In this document: piece after piece, positions 1-13,800 of the stretch
How positions within the stretch are numbered: the first letter of the stretch is position 1
Layout: every line of letters begins with the position of its first letter
DNA from: Anadara kagoshimensis
Taxonomy: Eukaryota > Mollusca > Bivalvia > Arcoida > Arcidae
NCBI GenBank assembly: GCA_021292105.1
Contig: CM037863.1
Location: 8,706,085-8,770,084 of the forward strand
DNA length: 64,000 bases
Direction: 5' to 3'
Made by a program: the position numbers and the translations under genes
Notes under the pieces: generated by a model
Told to the model about the DNA's origin: nothing
The model's database searches: none
Seen by the model: only the letters and a program-made list of their open reading frames with translations

Positions 1-79
1 GTAATTTTATGAAAGAACTAAAGAAACAGTATAAGAAGTAAAATATTTAGCAGCCAAAACGGTATAAAACTATCATAAT

Positions 80-375
80 AAAAAACAAACATACTAATCC
101 ATGCCCGAATTACAATCCAGAAGCAAAGTTAAAACTTTGGAACTGACAAGTAAGGTTAGACACGTGTACTTCCACCAGGAAAGTGAGGCCGGGTGCTCCG
201 AAAGGGTAAGCACCTCCTGTTTAGCTAGCTACATCCGCTACGTGTGTAATTAAAATTATGTGAAACGAACATGGACTGATGGGACGTCAAATATATCCAG
301 GGCAATCCTGGGCACAGAGACATCAAACTTATCAACAATACTGTGATGACGGCCATAAAACTTTTTGAGGACCTT
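80..375 (+). repeat. Dispersed repeat R1 copy
   Basis: R1 is the commonest repeat here, about 370 bp when complete. Landmarks in order: aaacatactaatccatgtcc, gaagtgagaccgggtgctcc, gaagggtaagcacctcctgt, tagctagctacacccgccac, gggacgtcaaatatatccag, ctgtgatgacggccataaaa. No pol III boxes or TIRs are evident, so its class is unknown. This copy lies next to exon 7 of the F-lectin/EGF gene. Confidence 0.75.
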
Positions 376-516
376 GATAAGTATTTATTGCCCAATTCAT
401 ACGCTTCCTAAAACATCTGTATATACAATTTTACATCTCCTATTACAAATAGCTATTTTTCTATCAAAACAATTGTAAGGAAGTTATATTTGAAATTGGA
501 AACATGATAAACGTAC

Positions 517-651
517 TAGAGCTACACGATCCAGTACTCCATCCTGGTTTACATTTTGGATCCACACATTGTCCATCATCTCTGTTACATCCCCCATTAA
601 GGCAATGACAAGTTGTAGCACAGTTTTCACCAAATGTTGTAGAACTACATT
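517..651 (-). CDS. Exon 7: complete EGF-like repeat
   Basis: 135 nt, the same length and phase (1-1) as exon 6. Acceptor ATTACAG| and donor A|GTACGTTT. It contains FGENC, TTCHCLNGGC, GQCVDPKC and GWSTGSC. The shared length suggests exon duplication. Coding continues left of the window. Confidence 0.85.
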
Positions 652-2691
652 CTGTAATATGAAAGTTATAGAATAAATTTTAAATAGTAATTACATATTT
701 AAAAAGTATCAATTTTACAGCAAAAGACCATCGTTTCAGCAGTGCTTGGGCCAAAATTGTGAAATCAAACTGTTTCAAGTTAAAGCCATTTTTATTTTAT
801 GTGCTCTAACAAAATAGACCAAAGCTTATGTCAGTTTAAAAAAATTGATTGCAGTCTGTAAAATTTGTGTTTTCTTTGTATGTGGTCAACGTAAAATTAA
901 ATAGCTATAACAAACCACGTATAAAACAACCAAATTAATGCAACAAACTGAAAAATTTGATTAACAAACAGTAAAATGTGTACTTGTAACAAACCAAAAA
1001 AAACAAACATACTAATCCATGTCCGAATCACAATCCGGAAGAATAAGCATCTTCTGTTTAGCTAGCTACACCTGCCACGCATGTAATCAAAATTGTATGT
1101 ATGGAACATAAACTATGGAACGCCAAATATATACAGGGCAATCCTGGACACAGAGACATCAAACTTATCAAACAATACTGTGATAACGATCATAACACCT
1201 TTTGAGGGCCTTGATTAGCCTAGGCTCCCAGAGTCAACAATTTATTTGCAAGCAGATGGCCAAATCTTAAAACCTTTCAGTGGAACGTTTGTGTTCTTTC
1301 AAAATTCCACTTGCTTTTTTTAGTTGAATTTGCGATTCGCGAATATTATCAATGTAGAAAGTAATAAATCAAAAAGTTTTTTAACAAACAAATTTATTTG
1401 ATAAACAAGACAGAAACGTTTCAAGATAAGCTACAGTACAGACTCAGCGAATCGAATCATCAGGTCACCTCGTATGAGAGTTCTATCTCGATAGCTTTTT
1501 TAAGCTGTTCGCTATTTCTCATCGATTTTTCAGTCACTAGATATCCATATATTGTTCACTTGACAGCCGTTATTTCAGTGTTAAAGTAAAAAAAGCCATG
1601 TAGTAAGCTGCACTTACTCATCAGTAGTAGCAGTAGTAGATTCCTCACCAATATTGTGCAAATAGAAATATTTTAAAACGTTGAAATGAAAAAAGGACCT
1701 GAATCTATTTCTTCCAATCCACCTAAGACAATGATATGTAAAATAAAAAGAACTTACCTATAGAACAGTTTTGACCTCTCCATCCAGCGTCACATCCTTG
1801 ATTAATACATGTACCGCTCACTTTTTCACAGTCGCCATCTTTGCAGTGACACGTTGACGCACAGTTAAAGCCAAACTTTTTATAGTTACAATCTAAAATT
1901 ATACATGTTATCTTAAATATTGACACTTATAAAAATCAGAAGGAAAAATGTTTCTTTTACGAAACCTTGCAAAATTACCGTAGAAGTAGCTACAAACAAG
2001 CTTAAACCTTGATCATATCAAGAATCTGCGATTCATATGGATCAGTTTGTTTGTTTTTATTCTTGGTATATACTGCATAAATTGGAAAAGAAATCATACA
2101 TGTTCATCTGCGGTTCACACTTTTGTTTAACAATAACAGGATTTTCATACAATCCGTTAGACAATAGATGTATATCTGAAATATTCTCTCGCACTTTACG
2201 GGCTTCGAGTAACGTTGATCTACGGCTCCGGCTTGCTGATCACAGTGTTGCTAAGGATTAAAACTTATTAAATGCAAAGTGAGTGCAAGGAAGTTTGTTA
2301 GTTTGCTACACGATGGTAGGTGGTTACATCCACCATCCAATAAACCTAATGCCTCAAAAAGAGTTAAAGATTCTAGTCATGGGCGTAAAACACCATAACT
2401 TCGTCATGTCTCTCCTTAGGCGTAAAACAACATTACTCCACCTCAATGAACTCTCTCTCTCTCTCTCTCTCTCTCTTTGCAGTTTTTCACATACCTTTGT
2501 CACATCGATTGCCGTCCAATCCCTTTTCACATCCTACAAGATAAATATAAATGAAAGCAATAAGACACGTGTACATATGCTATTAATATCAAATGAACCA
2601 TATACTGCGATCATAAAATAAGGAATGGAAGGTCTTCTTTAAAGAACTGAATAGAAGACATTGATTAAAGAACTGAACACGGAATATCTCA

Positions 2692-2758
<67 letters not shown>

Positions 2759-5700
2759 TGACCTACTGACCTTGATCTGAGTTATGCACATAAAATTGGT
2801 ATGCGACACGTCGTCTGATGTTGGTTCGCATTTGTGTCACATTTGAGCAAAATCCATCTATAGACATGGAAGATATGGAGCGGACACGGAATTGGGACGA
2901 GCATCCAGACGCACAGACAGACAGGCCGGGTGATTTCTATATACCCTATAAACTTTGCGGTGGTATAAAAATGACAGGTTGAATGGAGTTCAACGGAGAA
3001 CCAACGTGCGCACTTTCTAGTATATGTCATAGTGTTTGTATGATACTTTTCTGTATGAAATGAGGCATTGAAATTATCCTATAGCTAGGACTTGTCAGTT
3101 TTTTCTTTCTCAATAGGAATATTTATATATGGTGATCCACATAATACATGGGAATGTTAGGATATGCCGGTAATATATAAACAATACATGTTACCCAATG
3201 CATGATGTAGATAACATAAGTAGTCGTTCCACGATACCGTATAACACATGCAAACAACTTTCAATTGTCCGCTTTGATTTAAATATTTATTATGGACCAA
3301 TACATTTTTCTATAGGGAATGCCTGTTTTATTTCGTCTGCATAATGGGAAACATGTATATATGAAAACTTTAACACTACCAATGCATTGTGTATATCATT
3401 CTTAATACATTCGAATCTGTCTATAAAGGCCACCCAAGGGAACTGGTAAAAGTGGCCTTTATGGGCAGGTGGCCTTTATATACAGGTTCAATAATATAAA
3501 TAAAGAACAATTGGGATACAATTTTACTGGCTTTTATAAGCAGGTGGACCTTAAATAGAGATGGCATTTAAGGCAGGTTGGACTGTATCAGGTCAAGCAA
3601 TAGGTCAATGTTGTTTTGCTATATCTACCTTGTCGACAGTCTCCATTTTCAGGGTCACACGTAGAATTAAGGCATCCTGGTGGACAATGCTGTGAACAAT
3701 CACCGTTTCCATAATATCCCAATGGACATCCTATAAAAGTAAAATTGATATATGTACGGTGTATATAATAGTAGATACCGAACCTCAACAAGAAATCATT
3801 TTAATATTTATTTTGATTCTTGGAATAAAGTCAGTCGATTGTCGAAATAAGACAAGGCTCGTTGCTTATAGTTCGATTCAACTCTTAACTGATCAAATAC
3901 TACATAAGCCCTTATGAAAGATCCTCTATATATTTACGCATACAAATTAGGAGATAACTATGTTACATTTGAAGAGTTCCTACCGTAAAACGTGGATTTT
4001 ACTGTCCCAAACAACGTTTACCTGGCTCCACAAGCGTCGCCACGGTAGAACTCCTTTTGTGACAGTAAACTCCACGTTTTACGGTCGGAACTCTTCAAAT
4101 GTAACATAGTTATCTCTATTCTAATGCAAATAAAAAACAATGCAAAACTTAATTGAATAAATGGAGATTTCCGATGCTACAGCTAGACACTGTGTAGTAC
4201 AGAAACATTGCTGTAGACTTATATCGTTACGCCACAAATATAGTTCTATCACTTAGGCGCTGATATCCATGATTTAATTGTTCGAAATACAGATACCGAA
4301 TAAAAATCAATATTTAAATGTAACAAAATCTTTGTGTACAACGAGGATTTTATGTCATTACGTTTTGTAAACACCGGCGTGTAGGAATTCATGACTTAAT
4401 CGTAGCTTAGACAGCACGCGACGTCATTATTCCGACCGTAAAACGTAGATTTTAATGCGGTCGCAATCTAATCAAAATCCTGTTTACAAAATCACTGCAT
4501 TAGAATGTTTGTTATTAATCAAAAGCTAACATACCAGTATATGCCAAAACAACAATCCCAAAGAAAAATAAAAAGTTTGAAATAAAAAAGGTTAATCACT
4601 TATACTTCAAACGAGGAAGTGAGACCGGGTGCTCTGGAAGGGTAAGATCATGAAAAATTTGATCAAGTTGGTTTTTTTTTCATTTTGGTAGAGGTAGTAT
4701 TGAGATTCACTATCGTACCACATGATACTCCATAGCGTTCGTGCGAAACTTTTATTTCAAGTTGAAATAATTGCATACCGACATTTTCTGTAAAGTTTGC
4801 GACCTTGAACGCTTTCCATATTTTTGCGCACAGGCGTTATGGAAAAGTAATCACGAGGTACAATGGGAATCTCAAGTTTTATATTTACTCAACAGTTATT
4901 TTTCTTTACATGAAAATAGCTTAGGTTTAACAAAATAACAATTTTGGATTAAACTTGTGATTAATATTAGTAAAACTTGAGCACATAAAATTAATCGACA
5001 GTCATCGCATGATATAATCTTCCTCATGGAATGTCCCCACATGGCGCCAAAAGAAAACTAATTATCTACGATAAATGTTTATCATTCACGTCATGCAAGA
5101 CATGAGAAAACAACATTATTACAAAATACTAGACTCACTGGCATGGTAAGGAAGTTGAATGGTATTTGAATCTTTAGCCAAAAAACATACCGATACCTAT
5201 TCAAACGAAACTGCCAGTGCAAAGCAACAAAAATGAAACTGGGAACTTTTTTAAGTTAAAACCATTATCTTCCAATGGAGAAATGAGACAGGGTAACTGG
5301 AAGTATGGTCACCAATGTTTCGTCAAATTTTCGAGACCCTTAAGCTTTATTTTACAACACTGACTGAACAATTTTTTAAAAAAAACTTTCTTTTTGTAAA
5401 ATAATCTAATCATTTTTTTTACCGAATACTTGGACTTCACATAATTCCAGTAAAGCTCCGACGGTTTGCTCAACAAAGTTTTTGTTGTAAATCGTTAAAT
5501 ATTGACCGTTTCCTATGCATGATACATTTACAATGTCAGGTGGGTAAGGTCGTACGTTGTCGTCTGTATAGCAAGATCCAACTAATCTCCAGTCTGATGA
5601 TGTTGAAACTCTAATCTCAAATCCGCTAAGCCGTCTCGTCGCTTCTTCTGTGAAGTACATAATAAAATGTTAACAATTTGTGTCATGGAATCAAAAGATG

Positions 5701-8700
5701 TCATGTTATTTGCATATGTTTCAATACGAGTTAAAACTAACATAAAAACTGGCAAGATAAACCATATCGGTTAAAAACCTTTGTGCAAGATTTTATCACT
5801 TAAAAACCAGAAGCACTTATCATCTCCAAAGCACAATTCGAACTTAAAGTAAAAGTTACATGTTATACCAGTTTAAATTTTACAGCAATAAACAGCTGTT
5901 TGGGAATACAATTCCTCATCAGTAGTGCTTGGGCCAAAATTATAAAATCAATATTGGTTTCAAGATGTTGAAAAGATACCCAAAGTACCAAAATATTTTA
6001 TTGCAAATTTAGCGAAGCAAATACTTTCCATAAGGGAGTCTACCTTAGTTTTTGAGGAATTTCGAAAATTAACTAGCAGTAAATTTAGACAATAGTATAT
6101 TTCTGACAGCAATACACAATTATTGCCAAATGGGTTTGTGATTTCCTCGGGGATCGGCTATGAAAAACCAAACATTTAAAAAAAGTTTAGGTTAAACTCG
6201 TGAACTTTGCCAGGGAAGTGAGACCGGGTGGTTTAGAAGGGCAAGAGCCTCTTGTTTTGCGAGCTAAGTCCAACAAATGTATAATCAAAATTTGGTATAA
6301 AAGGAACATGGAACTATGTGACGTCAAATATTCCCAGGGTTATTTTGGACCAATAGAATCTTACACCGGTAACAGGGTAAGACAGAGATATCTCAAACGA
6401 GGATGAATATTTTCTTGTCCAGAACGAGCTTAAACATTTGCAACATAAAACATGATTAATAAACATAAAATTACATAAAATGTTAAGTTTTCATGTCACC
6501 ATCCTGCTAAAAATGACGTAATCAATTTTTGTTGACGTTTTCACGTAAAATGATTGTGACGTCATCAATTAAGCGTGTGTAAGTGATTGTGACGTTGAGA
6601 AATTGTTGGTTGACTTTGGAACTTTTCTCAGCTTATTAAGTCCTTTCAACGATAAATCCAGAGCAGGTATAACTACGCGGGAAATTCGGCGTGTAGCCTG
6701 TCTCAACCCTAGGGTGAGACAAGGAAATTCCACATGGGTAAAAACGCGGGATTTCCATGTCACAGGTGTGAGAAATATCAATCAACAATGCTGTGATGAC
6801 GGCCATAAAACTTTTAGGGCCTTGGCAAGCCCTGGCCTGCAATATCCTTGCGTCAATGATTTATTAGCAGCTTGCTTCGATTAATAAAAGTCCCGTTTGG
6901 GGTACAAGTCCTACCATAGTGAATGAATTGTGAAACAAATTTTTATCAATTTATGATATTGGTCAAGAATTTAATCAATGTGTTAACCTGGTCCATCATG
7001 CAATTTTATAAATTTTTGAGACTTTTTTTCAATGATGAAGACCTTGATCTTTGGCATTAACCCAATTTTGAATATCGTTTCAAGACCATAATATAGTCAA
7101 ATTATAAAAACGTTAAGCCATGTTACGAAATTATCGTAAATCTACAGCAAACAAGCTTAATTATATTATTTTGACCATATATCACGAAATGTACAAACTA
7201 CATAGGTTATTTTAGACCCATGAAAGAGCTAAATATCGCACCAGATTTTTTCTCTTATTACGTTTTGGAAAACAAACTAAAGATTTTTGCATCGCTTGGT
7301 CATGTTTACCTAATTCTGATGGACAACGCATCGACGACATTTGAATCTCACCTGCCCATATAAATGTCTGTTGAAGTTTCATTGACATCTGTTAAGTAGT
7401 GTTAGCACCCTTTGTTTTGCTACACCCACCCCACACATGAAATCGAAATTAAGAATAAAAGGAACACGGAACTGTGGGACGTCAAATATATCCATGGTAA
7501 TCATACGTCATTATTCTTGATAACAATATTGCAATGACGGCCATAAAACTTTTTGAGGGCCTTGATAATCTTAGGCTTGAAATATCTTAAGGCCAACAAT
7601 TCATGTGTAAGCAGCTCTCTTGAGTAAACAGGCAGAACATTTATGAAGACCCCAGTCATGGAAGGCATGCCACTGTTCCAATCCCAGAAATGGCCAATAA
7701 AGTTTTCATTCATGGTAGTCATTGGCTAATTATTTCTGAGAATCCTTTTCTTTCAAAAAGAGGAATTGTTTTGCAAATTTGTAAGAATAAACACCTTTAA
7801 AAGGTCAACATTTTCGCAAATTTTGGAATTTTGGTCACTAATCATTCTAAAATAGTGGAGACGTAGGTAAAAAACATGGTATTGTTATGACTGACCGGTG
7901 AGTTACAGAAAATATAAGGGCAGTGAGTTGGCATTTCACAGAGAAGAGTACACTCTATTCTAGTAAGCTTTGGGTCTGTTGGGCTTCTAGCAATCAATCA
8001 GAATCACACAATATGCACTTTTTCGCGTGTTAATCTAAACATTTTAGTGGTAGAACCTGCTAGATCTGATAAGAGATTTGTTACTATGGAGGTAAAATGT
8101 GTCCATTATTTCATCCCAGAGACCTAACAACAATCCAAACAATGAAACCACTCTGGTTCACCTCCGCCAAAGAAGGCAAAAAAGATTGTTTCATCATCTT
8201 GAAAGGTTATGACCACGGTTAACTTAGATACTGGTGGTACATGTAAATACTTTCCAAAAGGAACAAAAACAAATGACACATAATTTGTATTACTTGTAAT
8301 ATATAAATTATATGTAAAATATTCAACTCAAGTGCAGTGAAAACTCCAGTAAAGGTAACTTGGTCCATTAGCACAATTGTACCATTGCCTTGGCTACAAT
8401 TAACGATTGTGACTTTATATTTTAAATTGATTGAGTGGCCAACTTATCGCTTAAGCTTGCACATCAGTCTTTCCCTCTTTTTCCAACACTGGAAACGGCC
8501 ATTTACATTACCTAGTTTTATAATGACTAGTCTGATTATGATGTCATACATTTATTGGAGGACTTTCTGAATTTTCAAGAAAATGAATTCTTTAAAAGTT
8601 GCGTTGAGTTCCTGACGACATGCATAGTAATTTGGTATTTTGACATTTACAACCACGGGTTCTACATACTATTTTGCAAGAACATGTTACAAACTCTATA

Positions 8701-10747
8701 TAAAAGGACTGTTCTGGAATGGACTCTTTTTTAAAATTTCAAACATAAGTTTCCATGTGCACCATGCAAAAGGCACAAATAATGAATAAACACTTTATTT
8801 TTAGAAATTGTTTTAAATTGGGTTTAAACAGTTAAACTTCAGTTTAAACTTCGATTTTGATTTAGCAACCTAAGTTATGCTGAAATGTAAAAAGATCAAA
8901 TTACCATCTTTTACTAAAACATGCAGCTAAATTAACACTGTGGAATTATATGCCAATAAATTGAAACATTCGCCCTTTTTGGTTTATTAATTAAGAGTAA
9001 AACATTACCTTCTGAATGACCTCTGCAAGTTTTGAATTTAGCACCCTCAAATTATATTTATAAAAGCATGTTATCAACTAAAATTTGACCCCCAAGTACC
9101 ATTTTTGCATTGGCACACTATAAATTTAGGTTGCCATTTTGTTTTTGGAATTATGTGTTCAAGTTTCATTTGGTATCCGTTAAGTTTTTAAATTCAGCAA
9201 ACACTAACTATATTAAATTAAGCATGTTACAAACTTTTACCAACATTTGCCAACCTAAGTAACATTTTTGCGTTGGAACACCATTAAAGTTAGCCGCATT
9301 TTTTTTTTACCAACTTTAGTTTAGTCTTAACAATATTTATTTGAAAATCAAATCAATAACGTAATGAAACAATTTTACAAATCAGGATCCTGGAACAAGA
9401 GTAAAACTCTTATATTAACCAGTTTCCTGTGCATCTATTTAAGAATTGAATTGCACTTTTAACGTTGCTATCGGGGTGTAACAACGTGAAAATTATCACA
9501 AATTTTGCGTAAAATTCTTATAATTACAAACCCAAAATTTAACATTTTTTTAAGGCTGACCTACATTTCTGAACAGATCAGCTGATTTTCAGAAAATCGA
9601 CGTAACAAGGCTGAACTGCGTATAGTGATACAATAAATGACATCTTTATGAAACGATAAAATATCCGATAAAAAAGCTGAAATAATTTTGAATTTATATC
9701 TTTTATTCATTTTTTAGTTATTTTCAGTCAACATATAAATTATGTTACATTTAAATTGATTGACAATAAGGGATTATATTATGTCTCGCAATCATGAAAA
9801 CAAACAACACTGTACAACGTCATACGTGACGGCCAAACGTTTGTAGGACAGGCGTGTTTTCATTTTGATTTTACCCATAGCATAAGAAAAACTACATTGG
9901 TTGAATGAACAGTGTGTTAAACAACCCCTGAAACCAACTATTGACATGGAATTAATGTAATCTTGGATGAAACAATGTTTTACCACCTATGGAATGGATG
10001 TGAGATGAGGGATTCTGTAACCGGTGGTAGCTGTATAGGCTGATCAGGGACATTTTGAGAAGGTAAACAAGCGGTACGGGTGAACATTAGACTGGTATAT
10101 AGTATGTTATCTATTTTATTAGATTATTATTGGCAGGCCTGCAACTGTCATTATCATCAAGATCCAATTCAGAATCAACCATATGACTTATCTGCACACT
10201 GGCATTGCATTCTTCAAAATATTTATCCTGATCCCCGGCTATACATTGTCTGGGGGAAATAAAATGTCTTTGCTTTCAAAAGGATGCGTATATGATGAAT
10301 TTCAAACAAAACACCCCGCACTGAGGTTTGGCATCCGAGAATACCATGGTGCGTGTCATATTGCTTATACTTAGTAGCCTATAGACACGTTAATTGTTCG
10401 GTGACGATAAAATGTCGATTTTGAAAAATATTTCATAAATATACAATTTTAAATGTAAATTATTAAAAATATCGGCGAAAATCAATCATAACGTGTTTGA
10501 ATTAATTTCTCAAATTTGAATTTATAAAAAAAAATCGAAGTTTTTTAATGTTTCTATGTGAAATCGTTCCCGACCTCCCCGTTTATTTACAATCTTAAAA
10601 TGGCTGTTCAGAGATGGGTAATCCCCGAAACAGGCCCAAAGTAGTTCCGGCAGAAAACGTTGTTATTGGAAAATAACACCGTCTTTTTGCAAGACGACAA
10701 CCAAAGAAAATGCTCTAATTAAGTAAAGCATTCCGTAGAACATTATG

Positions 10748-10806
<59 letters not shown>

Positions 10807-13800
10807 AAACAATGGAGTATGACTAGTTTTTCAGTGAAATCGTGACATGTAAGAACACTTCAGCATTTTTCGCTGGTGTAAGTGAACTACTAGTATCTCC
10901 ATATAACAATGTACTGGCATTATAATGGCAATTCAAGGTTTCTATAGTACGACGTCGAATGACAAGATACAAAGGGCAGTGTAATAAAAAGTGTTCCGTA
11001 TTCTGAATTTGACCACATAAACAATTAGGGGTTTCTATGAGATTTTTATGAGAGATGAGAATTTAATGAACTGTGTTTTAAGCCCAATCGACAATGATGT
11101 ATTTGTTAAATACGATTGCCAATATTAAAGTAAGATGGGATCGAAGAATGTTTTGAATTGAGAAATAGAGCCTTCACGAATATGTTTAGGTAGATAATTC
11201 CAATCTCTTGTTACAGAAGGTAGGAAAGATTTGAAGACAGTATCCGTTTTGCACAAGAACGTGTCTAAATTGCTAGATGTACGTGTGTTATAAGAGTGTC
11301 TCTGGAAAGTTGTTGAAGGTACCAAGTCGTTTAGATATGAAGAAGACAGACCGTGATACATTTTATAGAATTGTAACAATTAATGTTTTTTACGACGGTA
11401 TTCTAAAGTTTCCCAACCGCCTTCTTGATACAATAAGAAAAAACTAGATAATTTGGTGGCTCCGCAAACAGTGCTAGCTGCTTCAATGTTAATTTCTTCT
11501 ATTCCTGAGTAAGGTTGTCCCAGAGGATGTCTCCATATTCTAGTAATGACCGACTTTTACTAAAAATGTCGCTTAAGTCACATTTTCTGAAATTGTTTCT
11601 AGGTACTAGACCTAGTGATCAATAAACACACAGTTTCATAAATTAAAACAATCTGTATAGGTACACAACATTGACCTGTTCATTTGACCTTTGATTTAAA
11701 TATTCATTATGGAGCGGTAAATTTAAGTAATAGGGATCGCATGTGTATATTTTGTCTATCTGGTGTGAACATAAATCACGGACGATGTGTAAATGTATTA
11801 ACTGCGAATCCTAACGCTACCCATGCATAAAGTGGACCCTCCTATATGAATTTTCCTATTGAAAGGTCAAACGGGTAGGTCAATGTTGTTTGCCTATACT
11901 GCCAAAGGTTAATATTGATTGAATAATACTATCAGTGGGGTTTATGTGCAAGTCATGTGTATTTCACTTATATCGAGACGTCAAGTCACCACCTATAGGT
12001 GGCGTGTCAGAAATAGTGATGTTTGCAGTGCTCTCAGGGCAATATACAGGGGGGGGTTCTTTAGCGTATTACTCCTGCCGAGACACGGGGCATCGGTTTT
12101 AAAATCTCTTTTAAAGGACCCGTTACTTATTTCTACATACCGATTGCTTATTGAAAAAAATCCAGTCACTACTTATTTTCAAGTCTTTGTCAGACCAGGT
12201 CGAACCCATGACCTCTCATATACGAAGCGAGCACTCTACCAACTGAGTTACTGCAATGGTACTTTACTGGTAAAAGAGTTATTTTTTGTTTCTTCAACGC
12301 AATAAATTCCATATAAAATTATAAAAAAAGTATAAACAGAAATGGATTACTCTCAGTTATTTGTCTATAAAAATTTATTTAACCATTGAACTGTCTAGAA
12401 ATGGCGTTTATAGTGCTATAACTATCATTGCCGTGCAAAGCAAACCGAATAACGCGCGCTAGCAAATTTGGCAAAACCAAATAATCTTATGTTTATTGTT
12501 CTTAAACAACAATGCATTCTGGAGGTAATTCCTACAGAATCCAGCTCCACTCACATATGTGAGCTTCTTTAAGTATGTATCTTGAATTCACATTTTCATT
12601 TATTCTCAGAAATATACACAAATGTATTGTGCATGTATGTCTCACACCTAATATTGGTGCTACCTTTTTACTTATAGCTTTGTTAAGCAATAGATTAACA
12701 ATTTTCAGTGATATGCTTGTGTTCTTAAAATTAACTATGCAAACATAAATAAAAATAAACAAGTATAAATTGTATTCACTTCAAATGCAAGTAATTTTGC
12801 AATTACTTGACAATTATTGGATCATTTTAAAACTTTTTACAACCATCTACACAGGTATTTATTTTACTTTGGCCTAATGGTGTTGTCATCAAACTACTGT
12901 CCAGTCTTTAAGTCAATCACCTGTAACACCTTTTAAACTTTGAATGCAACTTATAGTAAAATGGGTAGGGTTTGTCATCAGAGGTGGAGTCAAAAACTTA
13001 GATTTTTTTCAGGTTGAACATTTTTGACAAAATTTACACTATACAGAAGGCAAAGTCCCAAGCGACGATTAACTAAAACCTTCATGGTATATTAGGCCGA
13101 GTCTTGTTTTATACATAGCCAAATTTCTGTTTCACATCTTCATCTAGTTTTTTTATAAAAATCCATAAAACTTAGTGTAATCCATTTCTGATTATACTTT
13201 AGTTGGCATTTATTGTTTTTTGCTATATTTTTTTACCCTTTTCACTATGTACATGTTCATTCAGAAGATAAGAGCCAACGTTTAAAATTGAAGAATTGTT
13301 TTCAACGTTATTCACTCGAACTCTTTTGAACAACGTTCTTTCATTAATCAAATATGAAAAAAATATTAATAAAAGTTTTTATGTTAACTTACTGTTATCA
13401 GATGTTATTTTTCTGTAGTATATCGTCACGTGTTTGATAAACGAGTCAGTCCTAAGATCGACTTGCCACCACGCCTCTTCTTTTTTAGGCCTCCATTCTG
13501 TATGGGCACACTTATTACCATTTTCTAAGATCTGATTTATGTCTCCATCAACAGCCCTGCTTGCATTATACACGTAATGTGTAGAACTTTGGCGTGCTGG
13601 TTTTCTTAATGCAAGGTTTTCTACAAGAGATATATACATTATATTACATTATTTCTAAAAAATAATTTACAATAATCTTAAAACCATTTTGTGACGTTAC
13701 ATAGGTTCATAGGAAACATACATGTTTTAACGATTATAAATATATAATCCCACACGTTACACAATTTTCAATCACGTGCTTACACTATGCTAAGGTTTAG

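Larger units (their letters stand above)
5648..13392 (-). other. Intron 2 of F-lectin/EGF gene
   Basis: 7.7 kb without further convincing exons. It holds R1 copies (6.2, 6.7, 7.4 kb), the dead LINE fragment, MITE M1, a SINE B copy and AT-rich sequence. Stretches 7.7-10.7 kb and 12.3-13.4 kb show nothing recognisable. Confidence 0.7.

Noticed and set aside
2283-2621. Plus-strand open frame of 112 codons
   Set aside because: It runs through a (CT)n tract and the antisense of the EGF microexon; no splice or domain support.
11125-11379. Apparent 84-codon gene with RDWNYLP
   Set aside because: It is part of a frameshifted LINE ORF2 C-terminus, so it is recorded as a retrotransposon fragment instead of a host gene.
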